A stretch of 64,000 nucleotides of DNA from Cyanobacteria bacterium FACHB-63 (GTDB lineage: Bacteria; Cyanobacteriota; Cyanobacteriia; Leptolyngbyales; Leptolyngbyaceae), in contig JACJNX010000040.1 in the NCBI GenBank assembly GCA_014695255.1, positions 124,001-188,000 on the forward strand. Direction: 5' to 3'. The notes under the pieces are model-generated. The model had not been told where the DNA came from. It worked only from the letters and a program-made list of their open reading frames with translations, and made no database searches. The position numbers were made by a program, and so were the translations under genes. Shown here in pieces: positions 47,450 through 57,521 of this stretch; within the stretch, counting starts at the first letter, position 1, and each line of letters opens with the position of its first letter.

Positions 47450-49393
47450 ATGACAGACACCCTTGCATCCGCGCCCACTCAGAATAAGTTTGAAAAACTC
47501 AAAGCAGAGAAAGACGGTCTTGCAGTGAAAGCAGAGCTGGAGCAATTCGCTCGTCTCGGCTGGGAAGCAATGGATGAAACCGATCGCGATTATCGCTTGA
47601 AATGGCTGGGCGTATTTTTCCGCCCCGTTACCCCTGGCAAATTCATGTTACGGATGCGAATTCCGAATGGAATTTTGACCAGTGGACAAACGCGAGTGTT
47701 AGGAGAAATCCTACAGCGTTATGGCGATGACGGCAATGCGGACATCACCACGCGCCAGAACATTCAACTGCGCGGCATTCGGATCGAAGATTTACCGGAC
47801 ATCTTCCGCAAGTTCGATCAAGCTGGATTAACGAGCGTTCAGTCCGGGATGGATAACGTTCGCAACATCACCGGCTCGCCCGTCGCTGGAATTGATGCCG
47901 ATGAGTTGATCGACACTCGCGGACTGGTGCGGAAAGTGCAGGATATGATCACGAACAATGGTCGTGGCAATCCGAGCTTTAGCAATCTGCCGCGTAAGTT
48001 CAACATTGCGATCGCAGGCTGTCGCGATAACTCAGTTCATGCAGAAATCAATGACATCGCGTTTGTGCCTGCTTACAAAGAGGGGACACTCGGCTTTAAT
48101 GTCTTAGTCGGTGGATTCTTCTCAGCAAAGCGCTGTGATGCAGCAATTCCCTTGAATGCTTGGGTTGATCCGCGTGATGTCGTCGCCGTTTGTGGAGCGA
48201 TTTTGACGGTGTATCGCGATTTGGGCTTGAGAGCCAATCGTCAGAAAGCTCGCTTGATGTGGCTGATTGATGAATTGGGTCTTGATGCGTTCCGCGAAGC
48301 CGTGGAAAACCGCTTAGGCTACAAATTCACGCCTGCTGCTCCGAAAGATGAGATTCTCTGGGACAAACGCGATCACATCGGCATTCATGCTCAAAAACAA
48401 CCGGGACTCAACTATGTTGGGCTGCACGTTCCCGTAGGACGGTTATTCGCTCAAGACTTGTTTGATCTGGCTCGAATTGCAGAAGTTTACGGCAGCGGCG
48501 AAGTTCGCTTTACTGTGGAACAGAATGTGATCATTCCCAATGTTCCAGACTCTCGCGTTTCAGCATTGCTGAGAGAATCGATCGTCAAACGCTTTTCGAT
48601 CGACCCGCAAAATCTCTCCCGCGCTTTGGTTTCTTGCACAGGTTCACAGTTCTGTAACTTTGCCTTGATTGAAACCAAAAATCGTGCAGTTGCTTTGATG
48701 CAAGAACTCGAACAAGAATTGCACTGTCCGCGTCCGGTACGAATCCATTGGACAGGTTGCCCGAACTCTTGTGGACAACCGCAAGTAGCAGACATCGGAC
48801 TGATGGGCACAAAAGTTCGCAAAGACGGTCGCACGGTGGAAGGTGTGGATCTCTACATGGGTGGCAAAGTTGGCAAACACGCTGAACTGGGAACCTGTGT
48901 GAGAAAAAGCATTCCCTGTGAAGACCTCAAGCCCATTCTGCAAGAGATTCTAATCGAGCAATTTGGCGCACGTCCTTGGTCAGACTTACCAGAATCTGCT
49001 CGACCTGCTGAGATCGGATCGATTACCCTCGATCGACCCGCAACCGAAACGCCCAACGGTCAATCGACAACCGAAGACTTTGAGTATGTTCTCAGTTCTC
49101 CGGTGGTTGTGCCAACACCAGTGGTAACACCCGCTACCGTAAGTTTTGTTCGCTCAGGTAAAGATATAACCTGTACTCAAAATGACTTCATTCTTGATGT
49201 TGCTGATCAAGCAGAGGTTGCGATCGACAGCTCTTGCCGCTCTGGAACCTGCGGTAGCTGCAAATGCACCCTACTCGAAGGTGAAGTCAGCTACGACGGT
49301 GAACCGGATGCTCTAGACGCAAGCGATCGGGCTGCCGGAAAGATCCTCACTTGCATTGCTCGTCCCGTCGATCGCATCGTTCTCGATGCCTAA
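47450..49393 (+). CDS. nirA: Ferredoxin-nitrite reductase with fused C-terminal ferredoxin domain
   Basis: Reduces nitrite to ammonium with six electrons from ferredoxin. 647 residues. The first about 510 form the sirohaem/[4Fe-4S] enzyme with two ferrodoxin-like halves; cluster cysteines are in SCTGSQFC and GCPNSC. After a Pro/Thr/Val linker, residues about 565-647 form a plant-type [2Fe-2S] ferredoxin with CRSGTCGSC and a final Cys in KILTC. All four ligands are present, so the domain can carry electrons to the catalytic part. A similar fusion is known in Plectonema boryanum. It is the first gene of the nitrate operon. Confidence 0.95.
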   Translation: MTDTLASAPTQNKFEKLKAEKDGLAVKAELEQFARLGWEAMDETDRDYRLKWLGVFFRPVTPGKFMLRMRIPNGILTSGQTRVLGEILQRYGDDGNADITTRQNIQLRGIRIEDLPDIFRKFDQAGLTSVQSGMDNVRNITGSPVAGIDADELIDTRGLVRKVQDMITNNGRGNPSFSNLPRKFNIAIAGCRDNSVHAEINDIAFVPAYKEGTLGFNVLVGGFFSAKRCDAAIPLNAWVDPRDVVAVCGAILTVYRDLGLRANRQKARLMWLIDELGLDAFREAVENRLGYKFTPAAPKDEILWDKRDHIGIHAQKQPGLNYVGLHVPVGRLFAQDLFDLARIAEVYGSGEVRFTVEQNVIIPNVPDSRVSALLRESIVKRFSIDPQNLSRALVSCTGSQFCNFALIETKNRAVALMQELEQELHCPRPVRIHWTGCPNSCGQPQVADIGLMGTKVRKDGRTVEGVDLYMGGKVGKHAELGTCVRKSIPCEDLKPILQEILIEQFGARPWSDLPESARPAEIGSITLDRPATETPNGQSTTEDFEYVLSSPVVVPTPVVTPATVSFVRSGKDITCTQNDFILDVADQAEVAIDSSCRSGTCGSCKCTLLEGEVSYDGEPDALDASDRAAGKILTCIARPVDRIVLDA

Positions 49394-49469
49394 GTTTGTT
49401 CGCTCACACACATCAGCACTTGCTGTGCTTTCCCTTTTATTCCCAGTACACTTTCTCTAACAATCATCC

Positions 49470-50816
49470 ATGTCTAATCTTTCAAGACGTAAGTTTCTCT
49501 TGACCGCAAGTGTAACCGCTGCTGGAACATTGATCGTCAATGGCTGTAGCACAGGGTTGAACAAATCGGCTTCATCTTCATCCTCGACCAGCAATACTTC
49601 TCCGAGTGCGGTTCCTGCGGTCAACAGTGGCACGGCTGAAGCTCCGGAAACCCCCACTGCAAAGCTAGGGTTCATCGCATTGACTGACTCTGCACCTTTG
49701 ATCGTTGCATTAGAGAAAGGTCTGTTTGCGAAGTACGGCATGACCAATGTGTCGGTCAACAAGCAAACCTCTTGGGCAGTCGTGCGGGACAATATAGAAC
49801 TGGGTTCAGAAAGAGGCGGAATTGATGGATCTCACATCTTGAGTCCGATCCCCTATTTCATGACCGCAGGTAAGATTACTAAAGGCAATACACCTGTGCC
49901 GATGTACATCATGGCGCGGCTCAACACTGATGGTCAGGGCATCTCAATCTCGAATGACTATGCAGATCTCAAGCTTGGATTGGATAGTTCGCCGCTAAAA
50001 GCGAAGATTGCGGCAGCCGCATCAGCAGGCAAGAAGTTCAAGTGTGCTGTGACCTTCCCTGGCGGCAACCATGATCTCATCATGCGGTACTGGCTAGCGG
50101 CAGGTGGAATTGACCCTGAAAAAGATGTGGACATTGTGGTTGTACCACCGCCTCAAATGGTCGCCAACATGGAAACCAAGACAATGGATGCGTTCTGTGT
50201 GGGTGAACCCTGGAACGATCGTCTCGTCTCTAAAAAGCTTGGCTATACAGCAGTCACTACAGGCGAATTTTGGAAGAACCACCCAGAGAAAGCATTCGCA
50301 ATGAGAGCAGATTGGGTCGATAAGAACCCGAAAGCCGCAAAAGCGCTAATGATGGCAATTCAAGAAGCTCAAGTTTGGTGCGATAAGGATGAAAACAAAG
50401 AAGAAATGTGCAAGATCATTTCCGCCGATAAGTACGTGAAAGCTCCGGTTGATGACATCCTCGATCGTTCCAAAGGCAACTTTGACCTGGGCAATGGTCG
50501 CACCTTGCAAAATAGCGACCTGCTGATGAAGTTCTGGCGTGAGAATGCGTCTTACCCATTCAAGAGCCACGATACCTGGTTTGTTACCGAGAATATACGC
50601 TGGGGCAAGTTGGAGGCAAATACAGACGTGAAAGCACTGGTAGACAAAGTGAACCGTGCTGATATTTGGCAAGCGGCAGCAAAAGCGATCGGTCAAGAAG
50701 CAGCAATTCCAAAAGACCTCGATTCTCGCGGACTCGAAACCTTCTTTGACAAAGTGGCTTTTGATCCGGCAAACCCCAAAGCTTACCTCGATAGCTTGAA
50801 AATCAAAAAAGCCTAA
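49470..50816 (+). CDS. nrtA: Nitrate ABC transporter substrate-binding protein
   Basis: Lipoprotein that binds nitrate and nitrite outside the plasma membrane. 448 residues: a twin-arginine-like start (SRRKFLLTASV), a lipobox (VNGC), a Ser-rich linker and the NrtA fold from about residue 65 (KLGFIALTDSAPLIVALEKGLF). Conserved ligand-site segments such as QTSWAVVRDNIELG and CVGEPWNDRLVSK are visible. A strong hairpin follows at 50832, before nrtB, consistent with higher expression of the binding protein than of the permease. Confidence 0.95.
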   Translation: MSNLSRRKFLLTASVTAAGTLIVNGCSTGLNKSASSSSSTSNTSPSAVPAVNSGTAEAPETPTAKLGFIALTDSAPLIVALEKGLFAKYGMTNVSVNKQTSWAVVRDNIELGSERGGIDGSHILSPIPYFMTAGKITKGNTPVPMYIMARLNTDGQGISISNDYADLKLGLDSSPLKAKIAAAASAGKKFKCAVTFPGGNHDLIMRYWLAAGGIDPEKDVDIVVVPPPQMVANMETKTMDAFCVGEPWNDRLVSKKLGYTAVTTGEFWKNHPEKAFAMRADWVDKNPKAAKALMMAIQEAQVWCDKDENKEEMCKIISADKYVKAPVDDILDRSKGNFDLGNGRTLQNSDLLMKFWRENASYPFKSHDTWFVTENIRWGKLEANTDVKALVDKVNRADIWQAAAKAIGQEAAIPKDLDSRGLETFFDKVAFDPANPKAYLDSLKIKKA

Positions 50817-50831
50817 CTGAGTTCAAAGCAA

Positions 50832-50853
50832 AAGGGTTAGAAGACTAACCCTT
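50832..50853 (+). promoter_or_regulatory. Intercistronic hairpin between nrtA and nrtB
   Basis: AAGGGTTAG (50832-50840) pairs perfectly with CTAACCCTT (50845-50853) around an AAGA loop, 15 bases after the nrtA stop. It is followed by CATTGTT rather than a T-run, so it may act as a partial terminator or protect the nrtA mRNA end. Confidence 0.6.
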
Positions 50854-50887
50854 CATTGTTCACCGTCATCCTGAATCTACTCCTCTC

Positions 50888-51721
50888 ATGACTATCAACC
50901 CGTCTCTTCGTCCCGCTCGATCGTCTAAGTTCTCAGGAACGTTCAAAAAATACAGTCGCTCGATTGTTCCGATTATCATTTGTGTGGGTATTGCCTTAGT
51001 GGTATGGCAAGCGCTTTGTATGAGTCCAGAATCGAAGATGCCTGGTCCGATTAAAGTGATTGAACAAACCTGGAGGTTGATTCTCGACCCGTTTTATGAC
51101 AATGGCGGTACGGATAAAGGGCTAGGTTTGCAAATTCTGATTAGCTTGGAGCGGGTGGCATTAGGATATTCGCTCGCGGCTGTTGTCGGAGTTGCGCTGG
51201 GTGTTCTGCTGGGTGTAAGCAAATTCATGCAGCGCGGTTTAGACCCGATTGTTCAAGTTCTTAGAACGGTTCCGCCACTGGCATGGTTGCCGATTTCATT
51301 GGGAGTTTTTCAAGATAACAACCCGGCTGCCATCTTCGTAATCTTTGTCACTGCGATTTGGCCCATTGTGATTAACACGGCTGTTGGTGTGCAACAAATC
51401 CCGCAGGACTACAACAACGTTGCAAAGGTTCTGAAGCTATCCGGCAAAGAGTATTTCTTTAGCATTCTAGTTCCGTCTACAGTTCCTTATGTGTTCGGGG
51501 GGTTGAGAATTGGAATTGGGCTAGCGTGGTTGGCGATCGTGGCTGCGGAAATGCTCAAAGCAGAGGGCGGCATTGGCTTTAAGATTTGGGATGCCTACAA
51601 CGCAGGCAACGAAGACAGCATGAGCCAAATCATTATCTGTGTGTTGTTAGTCGGTTTGGTTGGGTTAGCGCTCGATCGTCTGGTTGGCTGGCTTGGCTCA
51701 CGCATTACTTCGGATCACTAA
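50888..51721 (+). CDS. nrtB: Nitrate ABC transporter permease
   Basis: Inner-membrane permease of the nitrate importer, 277 residues with about six helices. The EAA loop that contacts the ATPases is visible as VAKVLKLSGKEYFFSILVPSTVPYVFGGLRIG, and the family-typical VLRTVPPLAWLPISLGVF precedes it. It lies between nrtA and nrtC in the expected order. Confidence 0.95.
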   Translation: MTINPSLRPARSSKFSGTFKKYSRSIVPIIICVGIALVVWQALCMSPESKMPGPIKVIEQTWRLILDPFYDNGGTDKGLGLQILISLERVALGYSLAAVVGVALGVLLGVSKFMQRGLDPIVQVLRTVPPLAWLPISLGVFQDNNPAAIFVIFVTAIWPIVINTAVGVQQIPQDYNNVAKVLKLSGKEYFFSILVPSTVPYVFGGLRIGIGLAWLAIVAAEMLKAEGGIGFKIWDAYNAGNEDSMSQIIICVLLVGLVGLALDRLVGWLGSRITSDH

Positions 51722-51743
51722 ACCCTTCACCCCATTGCTGCAT

Positions 51744-53753
51744 ATGTCTGTTTTTCTAGAAGTTGACCACGTTGATAAGGTGTTTCCGCTCAAGGATGGC
51801 GGTGAGTATATTGCGCTCAAGAACATCGAACTCAAGATTAAACAAGGCGAGTTCGTTTCCTTTATCGGACACTCTGGTTGCGGTAAATCCACGCTGTTAA
51901 ATATCATTGCTGGATTGGATCAAGCATCCACAGGCGGTGTGATTCTCGAAGGTCGGCAAGTCAAAGAGCCAGGACCCGATCGCATGATGGTGTTCCAAAA
52001 CTATTCGCTCTTACCTTGGAAGACCGTGCGCGAGAACATTGCATTAGCGGTCGATAAGGTGATGAAAGATGCACCCCTAGCAGAGCGTCGGAGTGTGGTT
52101 GAACATCACATCGATATGGTGGGTCTACGGAATGCCGCTGATAAAAAGCCGAAAGAACTATCCGGCGGGATGAAGCAACGAGTTGCGATCGCTCGCGCTC
52201 TGGCAATTCGTCCGAAGCTGCTTCTGCTCGATGAACCGTTTGGGGCATTAGACGCACTCACAAGAGGCAATCTCCAACAGCAGTTAATGTCGATCGCTCA
52301 AGAGAACAATCTCACCTGTATTATGGTGACGCACGATGTGGATGAAGCATTGTTGTTATCCGATCGCATTGTGATGTTAACCAATGGACCGGAAGCTCAC
52401 ATCGGACAAATCTTATCGGTGCCGATTCCCCGCCCGCGTCATCGTTTGGAAGTAGTGAATCATCCTAGCTACTATGCGTTACGCAACGAAATGATTTACT
52501 TCCTCAATCAGCAAAAACGCGCCCAGAAACGCAAAGCCAAAGAGCGGGTGACGATCGCCCGCAATGGCTTAGAGAAGGTCAATCTCGAAATCGGCTTTGT
52601 TCCCCTCACAGATTGTGCGCCGCTTGTTGTTGCACAAGAAAAAGGCTTCTTTAAGAAGCACGGACTAGAACAAGTCACACTTAGCCGTGAGCCTAGCTGG
52701 AAAGCGATTTCGGAAGGCATTCGCACGGGACGACTCGACGCGGCTCAAATGGTCGCAGCGATGCCCTTAGCGATGACGCTCGGATATGGCGGTCATGCCC
52801 CTCAGCCTGTCGTGACTGCATTGGTGACATCGCGCAATGGAAATTCGATCACGCTGAAAAAATCTTTCTTGGAGCAAGGAGTCCGATCGCTCTCTGATTT
52901 CAAACGCTTCCTTGAAGAGACGCAAGATCGCGCTCATACTTTGGGTGTGGTTTATCCGACTTCAATGCACAATCTGATGCTGCGGTATTGGTTAGCATCC
53001 GGGGGCATTGATCCCGATCAAGATCTATCTATCACCGTTGTTCCACCGCCGCAAATGGTTTCTAACTTAGTGGCAGGCAACATTGATGGTTACTGTGCGG
53101 GTGAACCTTGGAACTCTCGCGCTGTCAAAGAAGGATCAGGCTATGTGATCGCAACCGACCTAGATATCTGGCAAGGACATCCTGAGAAAGTGTTAGGCGT
53201 GCGCGAAGATTGGACACATCAACATCCAGAGACGCACAATGCTCTAGTTAAAGCTTTGCTCGAAGCTTGTGAATACTGTGACGATCGAAGAAACCGCGAG
53301 GAAATTCTCAGTTTGCTAGCGCGTCCTCAATATGTGGGTGCAGCCGCAGAATTTGCCCGTCCTGGATTCATTGATGCTTATGACAAAGGGACAGGCGAAA
53401 CCCCGGTCAATCTCCTGCGCTTTAATCAGTTCCATGTAGACAATGCGAACTGTCCCGGTCGCGTCGAAGGACTTTGGATTCTAACTCAGCTTGCTAGATG
53501 GGACATTACTCCCTTCCCGCGCAACTGGGTCGAAGTTACCGATCGCGTCCGTCGCGTTGATCTCTATGGTCGCGCTGCTCGTGAAGTTGGCTTCCCCGAC
53601 AATGAAGGCGATCGTCATTCCTTTGCTCTGTTTGATGGCAAAGTCTTTAATCCCGATGATCCGATCGGCTACCTGAACAGCCTAGAAATCCATCGCGAGA
53701 TTCGCATCGAAGAAGTCAACCTTGATGCAGTTGAATCATCGATTGCAGCCTAA
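51744..53753 (+). CDS. nrtC: Nitrate ABC transporter ATPase with C-terminal NrtA-like sensor domain
   Basis: 669 residues. Residues about 1-260 are an ABC ATPase with Walker A GHSGCGKST, signature LSGGMKQR, Walker B LLLLDEPFGAL and the H-loop MVTHDVDEA. Residues about 285-660 form an NrtA-like binding domain (IGFVPLTDCAPLVVAQEKGFFKKHG, CAGEPWNSRAVKEG) that in cyanobacteria mediates ammonium or nitrate-dependent control of uptake. The start is ATG 51744, 22 bases after nrtB; a longer frame from 51684 overlaps nrtB and is not used. Confidence 0.95.
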   Translation: MSVFLEVDHVDKVFPLKDGGEYIALKNIELKIKQGEFVSFIGHSGCGKSTLLNIIAGLDQASTGGVILEGRQVKEPGPDRMMVFQNYSLLPWKTVRENIALAVDKVMKDAPLAERRSVVEHHIDMVGLRNAADKKPKELSGGMKQRVAIARALAIRPKLLLLDEPFGALDALTRGNLQQQLMSIAQENNLTCIMVTHDVDEALLLSDRIVMLTNGPEAHIGQILSVPIPRPRHRLEVVNHPSYYALRNEMIYFLNQQKRAQKRKAKERVTIARNGLEKVNLEIGFVPLTDCAPLVVAQEKGFFKKHGLEQVTLSREPSWKAISEGIRTGRLDAAQMVAAMPLAMTLGYGGHAPQPVVTALVTSRNGNSITLKKSFLEQGVRSLSDFKRFLEETQDRAHTLGVVYPTSMHNLMLRYWLASGGIDPDQDLSITVVPPPQMVSNLVAGNIDGYCAGEPWNSRAVKEGSGYVIATDLDIWQGHPEKVLGVREDWTHQHPETHNALVKALLEACEYCDDRRNREEILSLLARPQYVGAAAEFARPGFIDAYDKGTGETPVNLLRFNQFHVDNANCPGRVEGLWILTQLARWDITPFPRNWVEVTDRVRRVDLYGRAAREVGFPDNEGDRHSFALFDGKVFNPDDPIGYLNSLEIHREIRIEEVNLDAVESSIAA

Positions 53754-53760
53754 GCTTTAA

Positions 53761-53781
53761 GGATCAGACACCTTCTGATCC
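53761..53781 (+). promoter_or_regulatory. Intercistronic hairpin and 15-bp direct repeat between nrtC and nrtD
   Basis: GGATCAGA (53761-53768) pairs perfectly with TCTGATCC (53774-53781) around CACCT. Directly after it, the unit ACTCCTCTACTCCCC occurs twice in tandem (about 53784-53814) before the nrtD start. It may tune nrtD expression. Confidence 0.5.
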
Positions 53782-53818
53782 TCACTCCTCTACTCCCCAC
53801 TCCTCTACTCCCCACCTT

Positions 53819-54655
53819 ATGCAAATTCTCTCCGCTCAAACCTCCCAAACCGAAGCCCAATCCACCGCTCCCTTTGTCGAGATTGAGGGAGTTTCTAAGG
53901 TCTACCCGAAAAGAGACGGTGGTGAAGCCGTCATTCTCCAAGATGTTAATTTGACCGTCGCTGAAGGTGAATTTGTCTGCGTGATTGGTCACTCTGGCTG
54001 TGGTAAATCGACGTTGCTCGACATGGTTTCGGGATTCCGTCAGCCAACCTCCGGTGAAGTGCGCGTTCAAGGTAAACGAGTCGTAGAGCCGGGACCCGAT
54101 CGCATGGTCGTGTTCCAAAACTACTCACTTTTGCCCTGGAAAACTGCATTCGAGAACATTTATCTCGCGGTAAACGCAGTCTATCCAGAAAAGTCTAAAG
54201 CGGATAAAACCGAAATTGTGCATCAGCACTTGGCAATGGTTGGACTCGAAGAAGCAGCCCACAAAAAGCCAGGACAGCTATCCGGGGGAATGAAGCAACG
54301 GGTTTCGATCGCTCGTGCCCTCGCCATCTATCCAGAAGTGCTGATTCTTGATGAACCGTTTGGAGCATTAGACGCGATCACCAAAGAAGAGCTGCAAGAA
54401 GAACTATTGCAAATCTGGTCACAGCATAAAGTCACTGTGTTAATGATTACGCATGACATTGATGAAGCGTTGTTTTTGTCCGATCGCATCGTGATGATGA
54501 CGAATGGACCAGCCGCGAACATTGGTGAAATCATGACTGTTCCATTTGCACGTCCCCGTGATCGGGCTGCCTTAATGGAAAATCCACAGTACTACACTTT
54601 GCGAAACCAAGCGCTCGACTTCCTGTTTGGTCGCTATGCCCACGATGATGAGTAA
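53819..54655 (+). CDS. nrtD: Nitrate ABC transporter ATPase
   Basis: 278-residue ABC ATPase partner of NrtC. Walker A GHSGCGKST, signature LSGGMKQR, Walker B LILDEPFGAL and H-loop MITHDIDEAL are intact; there is no C-terminal sensor domain. It probably forms the heterodimer that drives NrtB. The sequence is close to the ATPase part of NrtC, showing a duplication origin. Confidence 0.95.
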   Translation: MQILSAQTSQTEAQSTAPFVEIEGVSKVYPKRDGGEAVILQDVNLTVAEGEFVCVIGHSGCGKSTLLDMVSGFRQPTSGEVRVQGKRVVEPGPDRMVVFQNYSLLPWKTAFENIYLAVNAVYPEKSKADKTEIVHQHLAMVGLEEAAHKKPGQLSGGMKQRVSIARALAIYPEVLILDEPFGALDAITKEELQEELLQIWSQHKVTVLMITHDIDEALFLSDRIVMMTNGPAANIGEIMTVPFARPRDRAALMENPQYYTLRNQALDFLFGRYAHDDE

Positions 54656-54669
54656 ACGTTGACAAAGCG

Positions 54670-54709
54670 GATCGTACCGAACAGAGCTGAGGGTGTGTTC
54701 GGTACGATC
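54670..54709. terminator. Perfect 14-bp inverted repeat after nrtD
   Basis: GATCGTACCGAACA (54670-54683) is the exact reverse complement of 54696-54709, with a 12-base loop. No T-run follows, so it is either a weak terminator separating nrtD from the DUF1830-narB part or an operator-like palindrome. The 248 bp between nrtD and the DUF1830 gene hold no other clear element. Confidence 0.5.
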
Positions 54710-54903
54710 GCAATCAGATGCGCTTGTAGCGGCCGGATTCAATCTTGAAGAAGTCTCAGCTCGTAACTGATAACACAGTTCCACTCGAAGCACCCCAATC
54801 AGAACGAACTGAGACTTGAAGGCTCTATCTCTCACTGTTGGCTTTGTGTGACTCATGGTTCGGCTTTGTCTTCTTTTAGGGCTGGTTCCCCCCCCTTGAT
54901 CTC

Positions 54904-55149
54904 ATGACTCCAATCTTGTGCTACTACATCAATTCAACTAGACAGCTTCAGCAAATCCGGTTACAAAAAAATCCTGACTTATCCCTCGATCGCATTGTAT
55001 TTCCTGGTGAAAAATTCATCTTTGAAGCCTTACCCGAAGGACTGCTAGAAATTTATACGTTTACTGCAACCGGACTGCAACTGCTGCAAACGATCGCTTG
55101 TCCGCACCTTCAAGTCCTTCAGCGTCCGCCAGCAGAACTTGAGACATAA
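54904..55149 (+). CDS. DUF1830 domain-containing protein
   Basis: An 81-residue soluble protein with the cyanobacterial DUF1830 pattern: [40 protein letters not shown] and [11 protein letters not shown]. Function unknown. It sits 17 bases before narB inside the nitrate cluster, so it may assist nitrate reductase or be regulated with it (inference). Cys residues (ILCYY, ACPHL) are present but do not form a metal motif. Confidence 0.8.
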   Translation: MTPILCYYINSTRQLQQIRLQKNPDLSLDRIVFPGEKFIFEALPEGLLEIYTFTATGLQLLQTIACPHLQVLQRPPAELET

Positions 55150-55166
55150 CAGGGAGAGAACCATTT

Positions 55167-57392
55167 ATGGCTGAACCAACTAAAACGCTCTGCCCCTACT
55201 GCGGGGTTGGCTGCGGCTTAGAGGTGCTGCCGCCTGCCTTGCCGGGTAAAGCCATCAACCGCGCCTCAGATGGAACCCCGATTTGGAACGTGCGCGGCGA
55301 TCGCGCTCATCCCTCTAGTCAAGGATTAGTCTGTGTCAAAGGAGCAACGATCGCAGAATCCCTCCACAAAGATCGTCTGCGCTATCCGATGCTGCGGGAT
55401 TCACTCGATGAACCGTTTCGACGGGTGACTTGGGAAGAGGTGCTCTCTAAGATTGTTGATCGCATTCGTTTAGTGAAGTTTACGCAGGGCGTAGATGCGA
55501 TCGCGATGTATGGATCGGGACAGTTCCAGACCGAAGATTACTACATTGCACAGAAGTTAATGAAAGGCTGTCTCGGTACCAATAACTTTGATGCAAATTC
55601 TCGGCTGTGTATGTCTTCTGCGGTTGCGGGATACGTTCAAAGCTTTGGTGCAGATGGGCCGCCCTGCTGTTATGAAGACTTAGAGCAGACCGATTGTGCG
55701 TTTCTGATTGGAACAAATACGGCAGAATGCCATCCGATCGTCTTTAACCGCTTTCGTCGCTACCACAAGAAAAATCGCGATGTGAAGCTTGTGGTTGTCG
55801 ATCCTCGCCGGACTGAAACGGCTGAAGCGGCTGATCTGCATCTGGCAATCAATCCCGGTACAGACATCGACTTGATGTATGGGTTAGCTCACCTATTGCT
55901 GCGCTGGGGAGATATCGATCAGGCATTTATTGAGGCAAACACGAACGGGGTTGAAGACTTCAAAGAAGTGGTTCGCCACTATCCGCCCGATGTCGTATCC
56001 GTGCGGTGTGGGATTGCTGAAGTGGATTTGCTCACGGCTGCACACTATTGGAGCAAATCGAAGCGAGTGCTGTCCATGTGGTCGATGGGGATTAATCAAT
56101 CTTCAGAAGGCACAGCAAAGGTGCGATCGATTATTAATCTTCATTTGCTCACCGGACAGATTGGCAAACCAGGAGCCGGACCCTTTTCACTTACTGGACA
56201 ACCGAATGCAATGGGAGGACGGGAAGCCGGTGGATTGGCTCATCTGTTGCCGGGATATCGATCGGTCATGAACGCCGAACATCGCGCTGAGCTTGAGCAT
56301 CTCTGGCAGCTTCCTCCAGGAGCAATCTCGCCGCATCCCGGTCGCACAGCTTGGGAGATGATCACAGGGCTGGAAACCGGAGAAATTGGGATGTTCTGGG
56401 TAGCAGCAACGAATCCAGCCGTGAGTATGCCAGATTTAGAGCGTACCAAAGCGGCGCTGCGTCGATCGCCTTTCACGGTGTATCAAGAGTGCTACTATCC
56501 AACTGAAATGGCGGACTATGCTCATGTGTTGCTACCAACAACGCAATGGAGCGAAAAAACGGGAGTCATGACCAATTCTGAACGGCGCGTGACGCTGTGC
56601 CCTCAGTTTCGAGTGGCTCCGGGTGAAGCGCGAACCGATTGGGAAATTTTTGCAGAGGTTGGACGACGATTGGGCTATCGCAAGCAGTTTGCGTTTAACT
56701 ATTCGGCTGAAGTCTATGCAGAATTTGTGCGAATTACCCGCGATCGACCGTGTGATCAGTCTGGATTGAGTCATACTTTCTTACGCGAAATGGGCGCAAC
56801 GCAGTGGCCTTTTTCCAACACAGCCGAACCAGCGCCACAAAAGACCGAGAACGCGAAACGGCTTTATACCGATCTGAAGTTTCACACTCCCGATGGCAAG
56901 GCGCGGTTCTCTAGCGTCTACTCGCGTGGATTAGCAGAACCGCCCGATGGCAACTACCCGTTTGTGTTAACGACAGGTCGATTGTATGGACATTGGCACA
57001 CTCAAAGCCGCACCGGACGAATCGAGAAAATTCGTCAAATGTATCCGAATCCATTTATTGAGATTCACCCCAAGGATGCGAATCAGTTAGGCATCAAAGC
57101 TGAAGAATGGATTGAAGTGCGATCGCGGCGAGGTAAAGCAAGATTTCCAGCCAAGATCACAAAAGCGATTCCGCCGGGAACGGTGTTTGTGCCGATGCAC
57201 TGGGGTGCATTGTGGGCGGAGCAAGCCGAAGCGAATGCGTTAACGCATGAAGTCGCTTGTCCAGACTCGAAGCAGCCCGAACTGAAAGCCTGTGCGGTTC
57301 AGTTGATTCCGATTGCAGCGATCGATGACTCCGATCGTGAAAGCAACACCAGCGAGTCAACGCAGGCTACACTTCTTGCCTCTGCTTCTTAG
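55167..57392 (+). CDS. narB: Ferredoxin-dependent assimilatory nitrate reductase
   Basis: Molybdenum enzyme reducing nitrate to nitrite. 741 residues, as usual for cyanobacterial NarB. The N-terminal [4Fe-4S] motif is CPYCGVGCG with the fourth Cys in LVCVKGA. The Mo-ligand cysteine is in [13 protein letters not shown]. Molybdopterin guanine dinucleotide-binding segments include [32 protein letters not shown], and the C-terminal domain starting near [19 protein letters not shown]. It is the last core gene of the nitrate cluster. Confidence 0.96.
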   Translation: MAEPTKTLCPYCGVGCGLEVLPPALPGKAINRASDGTPIWNVRGDRAHPSSQGLVCVKGATIAESLHKDRLRYPMLRDSLDEPFRRVTWEEVLSKIVDRIRLVKFTQGVDAIAMYGSGQFQTEDYYIAQKLMKGCLGTNNFDANSRLCMSSAVAGYVQSFGADGPPCCYEDLEQTDCAFLIGTNTAECHPIVFNRFRRYHKKNRDVKLVVVDPRRTETAEAADLHLAINPGTDIDLMYGLAHLLLRWGDIDQAFIEANTNGVEDFKEVVRHYPPDVVSVRCGIAEVDLLTAAHYWSKSKRVLSMWSMGINQSSEGTAKVRSIINLHLLTGQIGKPGAGPFSLTGQPNAMGGREAGGLAHLLPGYRSVMNAEHRAELEHLWQLPPGAISPHPGRTAWEMITGLETGEIGMFWVAATNPAVSMPDLERTKAALRRSPFTVYQECYYPTEMADYAHVLLPTTQWSEKTGVMTNSERRVTLCPQFRVAPGEARTDWEIFAEVGRRLGYRKQFAFNYSAEVYAEFVRITRDRPCDQSGLSHTFLREMGATQWPFSNTAEPAPQKTENAKRLYTDLKFHTPDGKARFSSVYSRGLAEPPDGNYPFVLTTGRLYGHWHTQSRTGRIEKIRQMYPNPFIEIHPKDANQLGIKAEEWIEVRSRRGKARFPAKITKAIPPGTVFVPMHWGALWAEQAEANALTHEVACPDSKQPELKACAVQLIPIAAIDDSDRESNTSESTQATLLASAS

Positions 57393-57521
57393 GGGTTTCT
57401 GCAAGTATAGATTCTACCTAATCGTTGTTGATAGAATCCGCGATGTAACAAAACACACGATTCTCTTTACGGCGATCGCCGTGACTCGGTATGCTCTCAG
57501 CAGTAGAGGTGATAGGTATTT

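Noticed and set aside
47254-47487. 77-codon frame upstream of nirA
   Set aside because: It spans the NtcA promoter and overlaps the nirA start in another frame; it is the regulatory region.
51684-51743. Longer NrtC start overlapping nrtB
   Set aside because: The extension reads the end of nrtB in another frame, and ATG 51744 matches the ABC domain start.
57410-57438. Terminator after narB
   Set aside because: The GATTCTA/TAGAATC stem is only 7 bp with a 15-base loop and no T-run; too weak to call.
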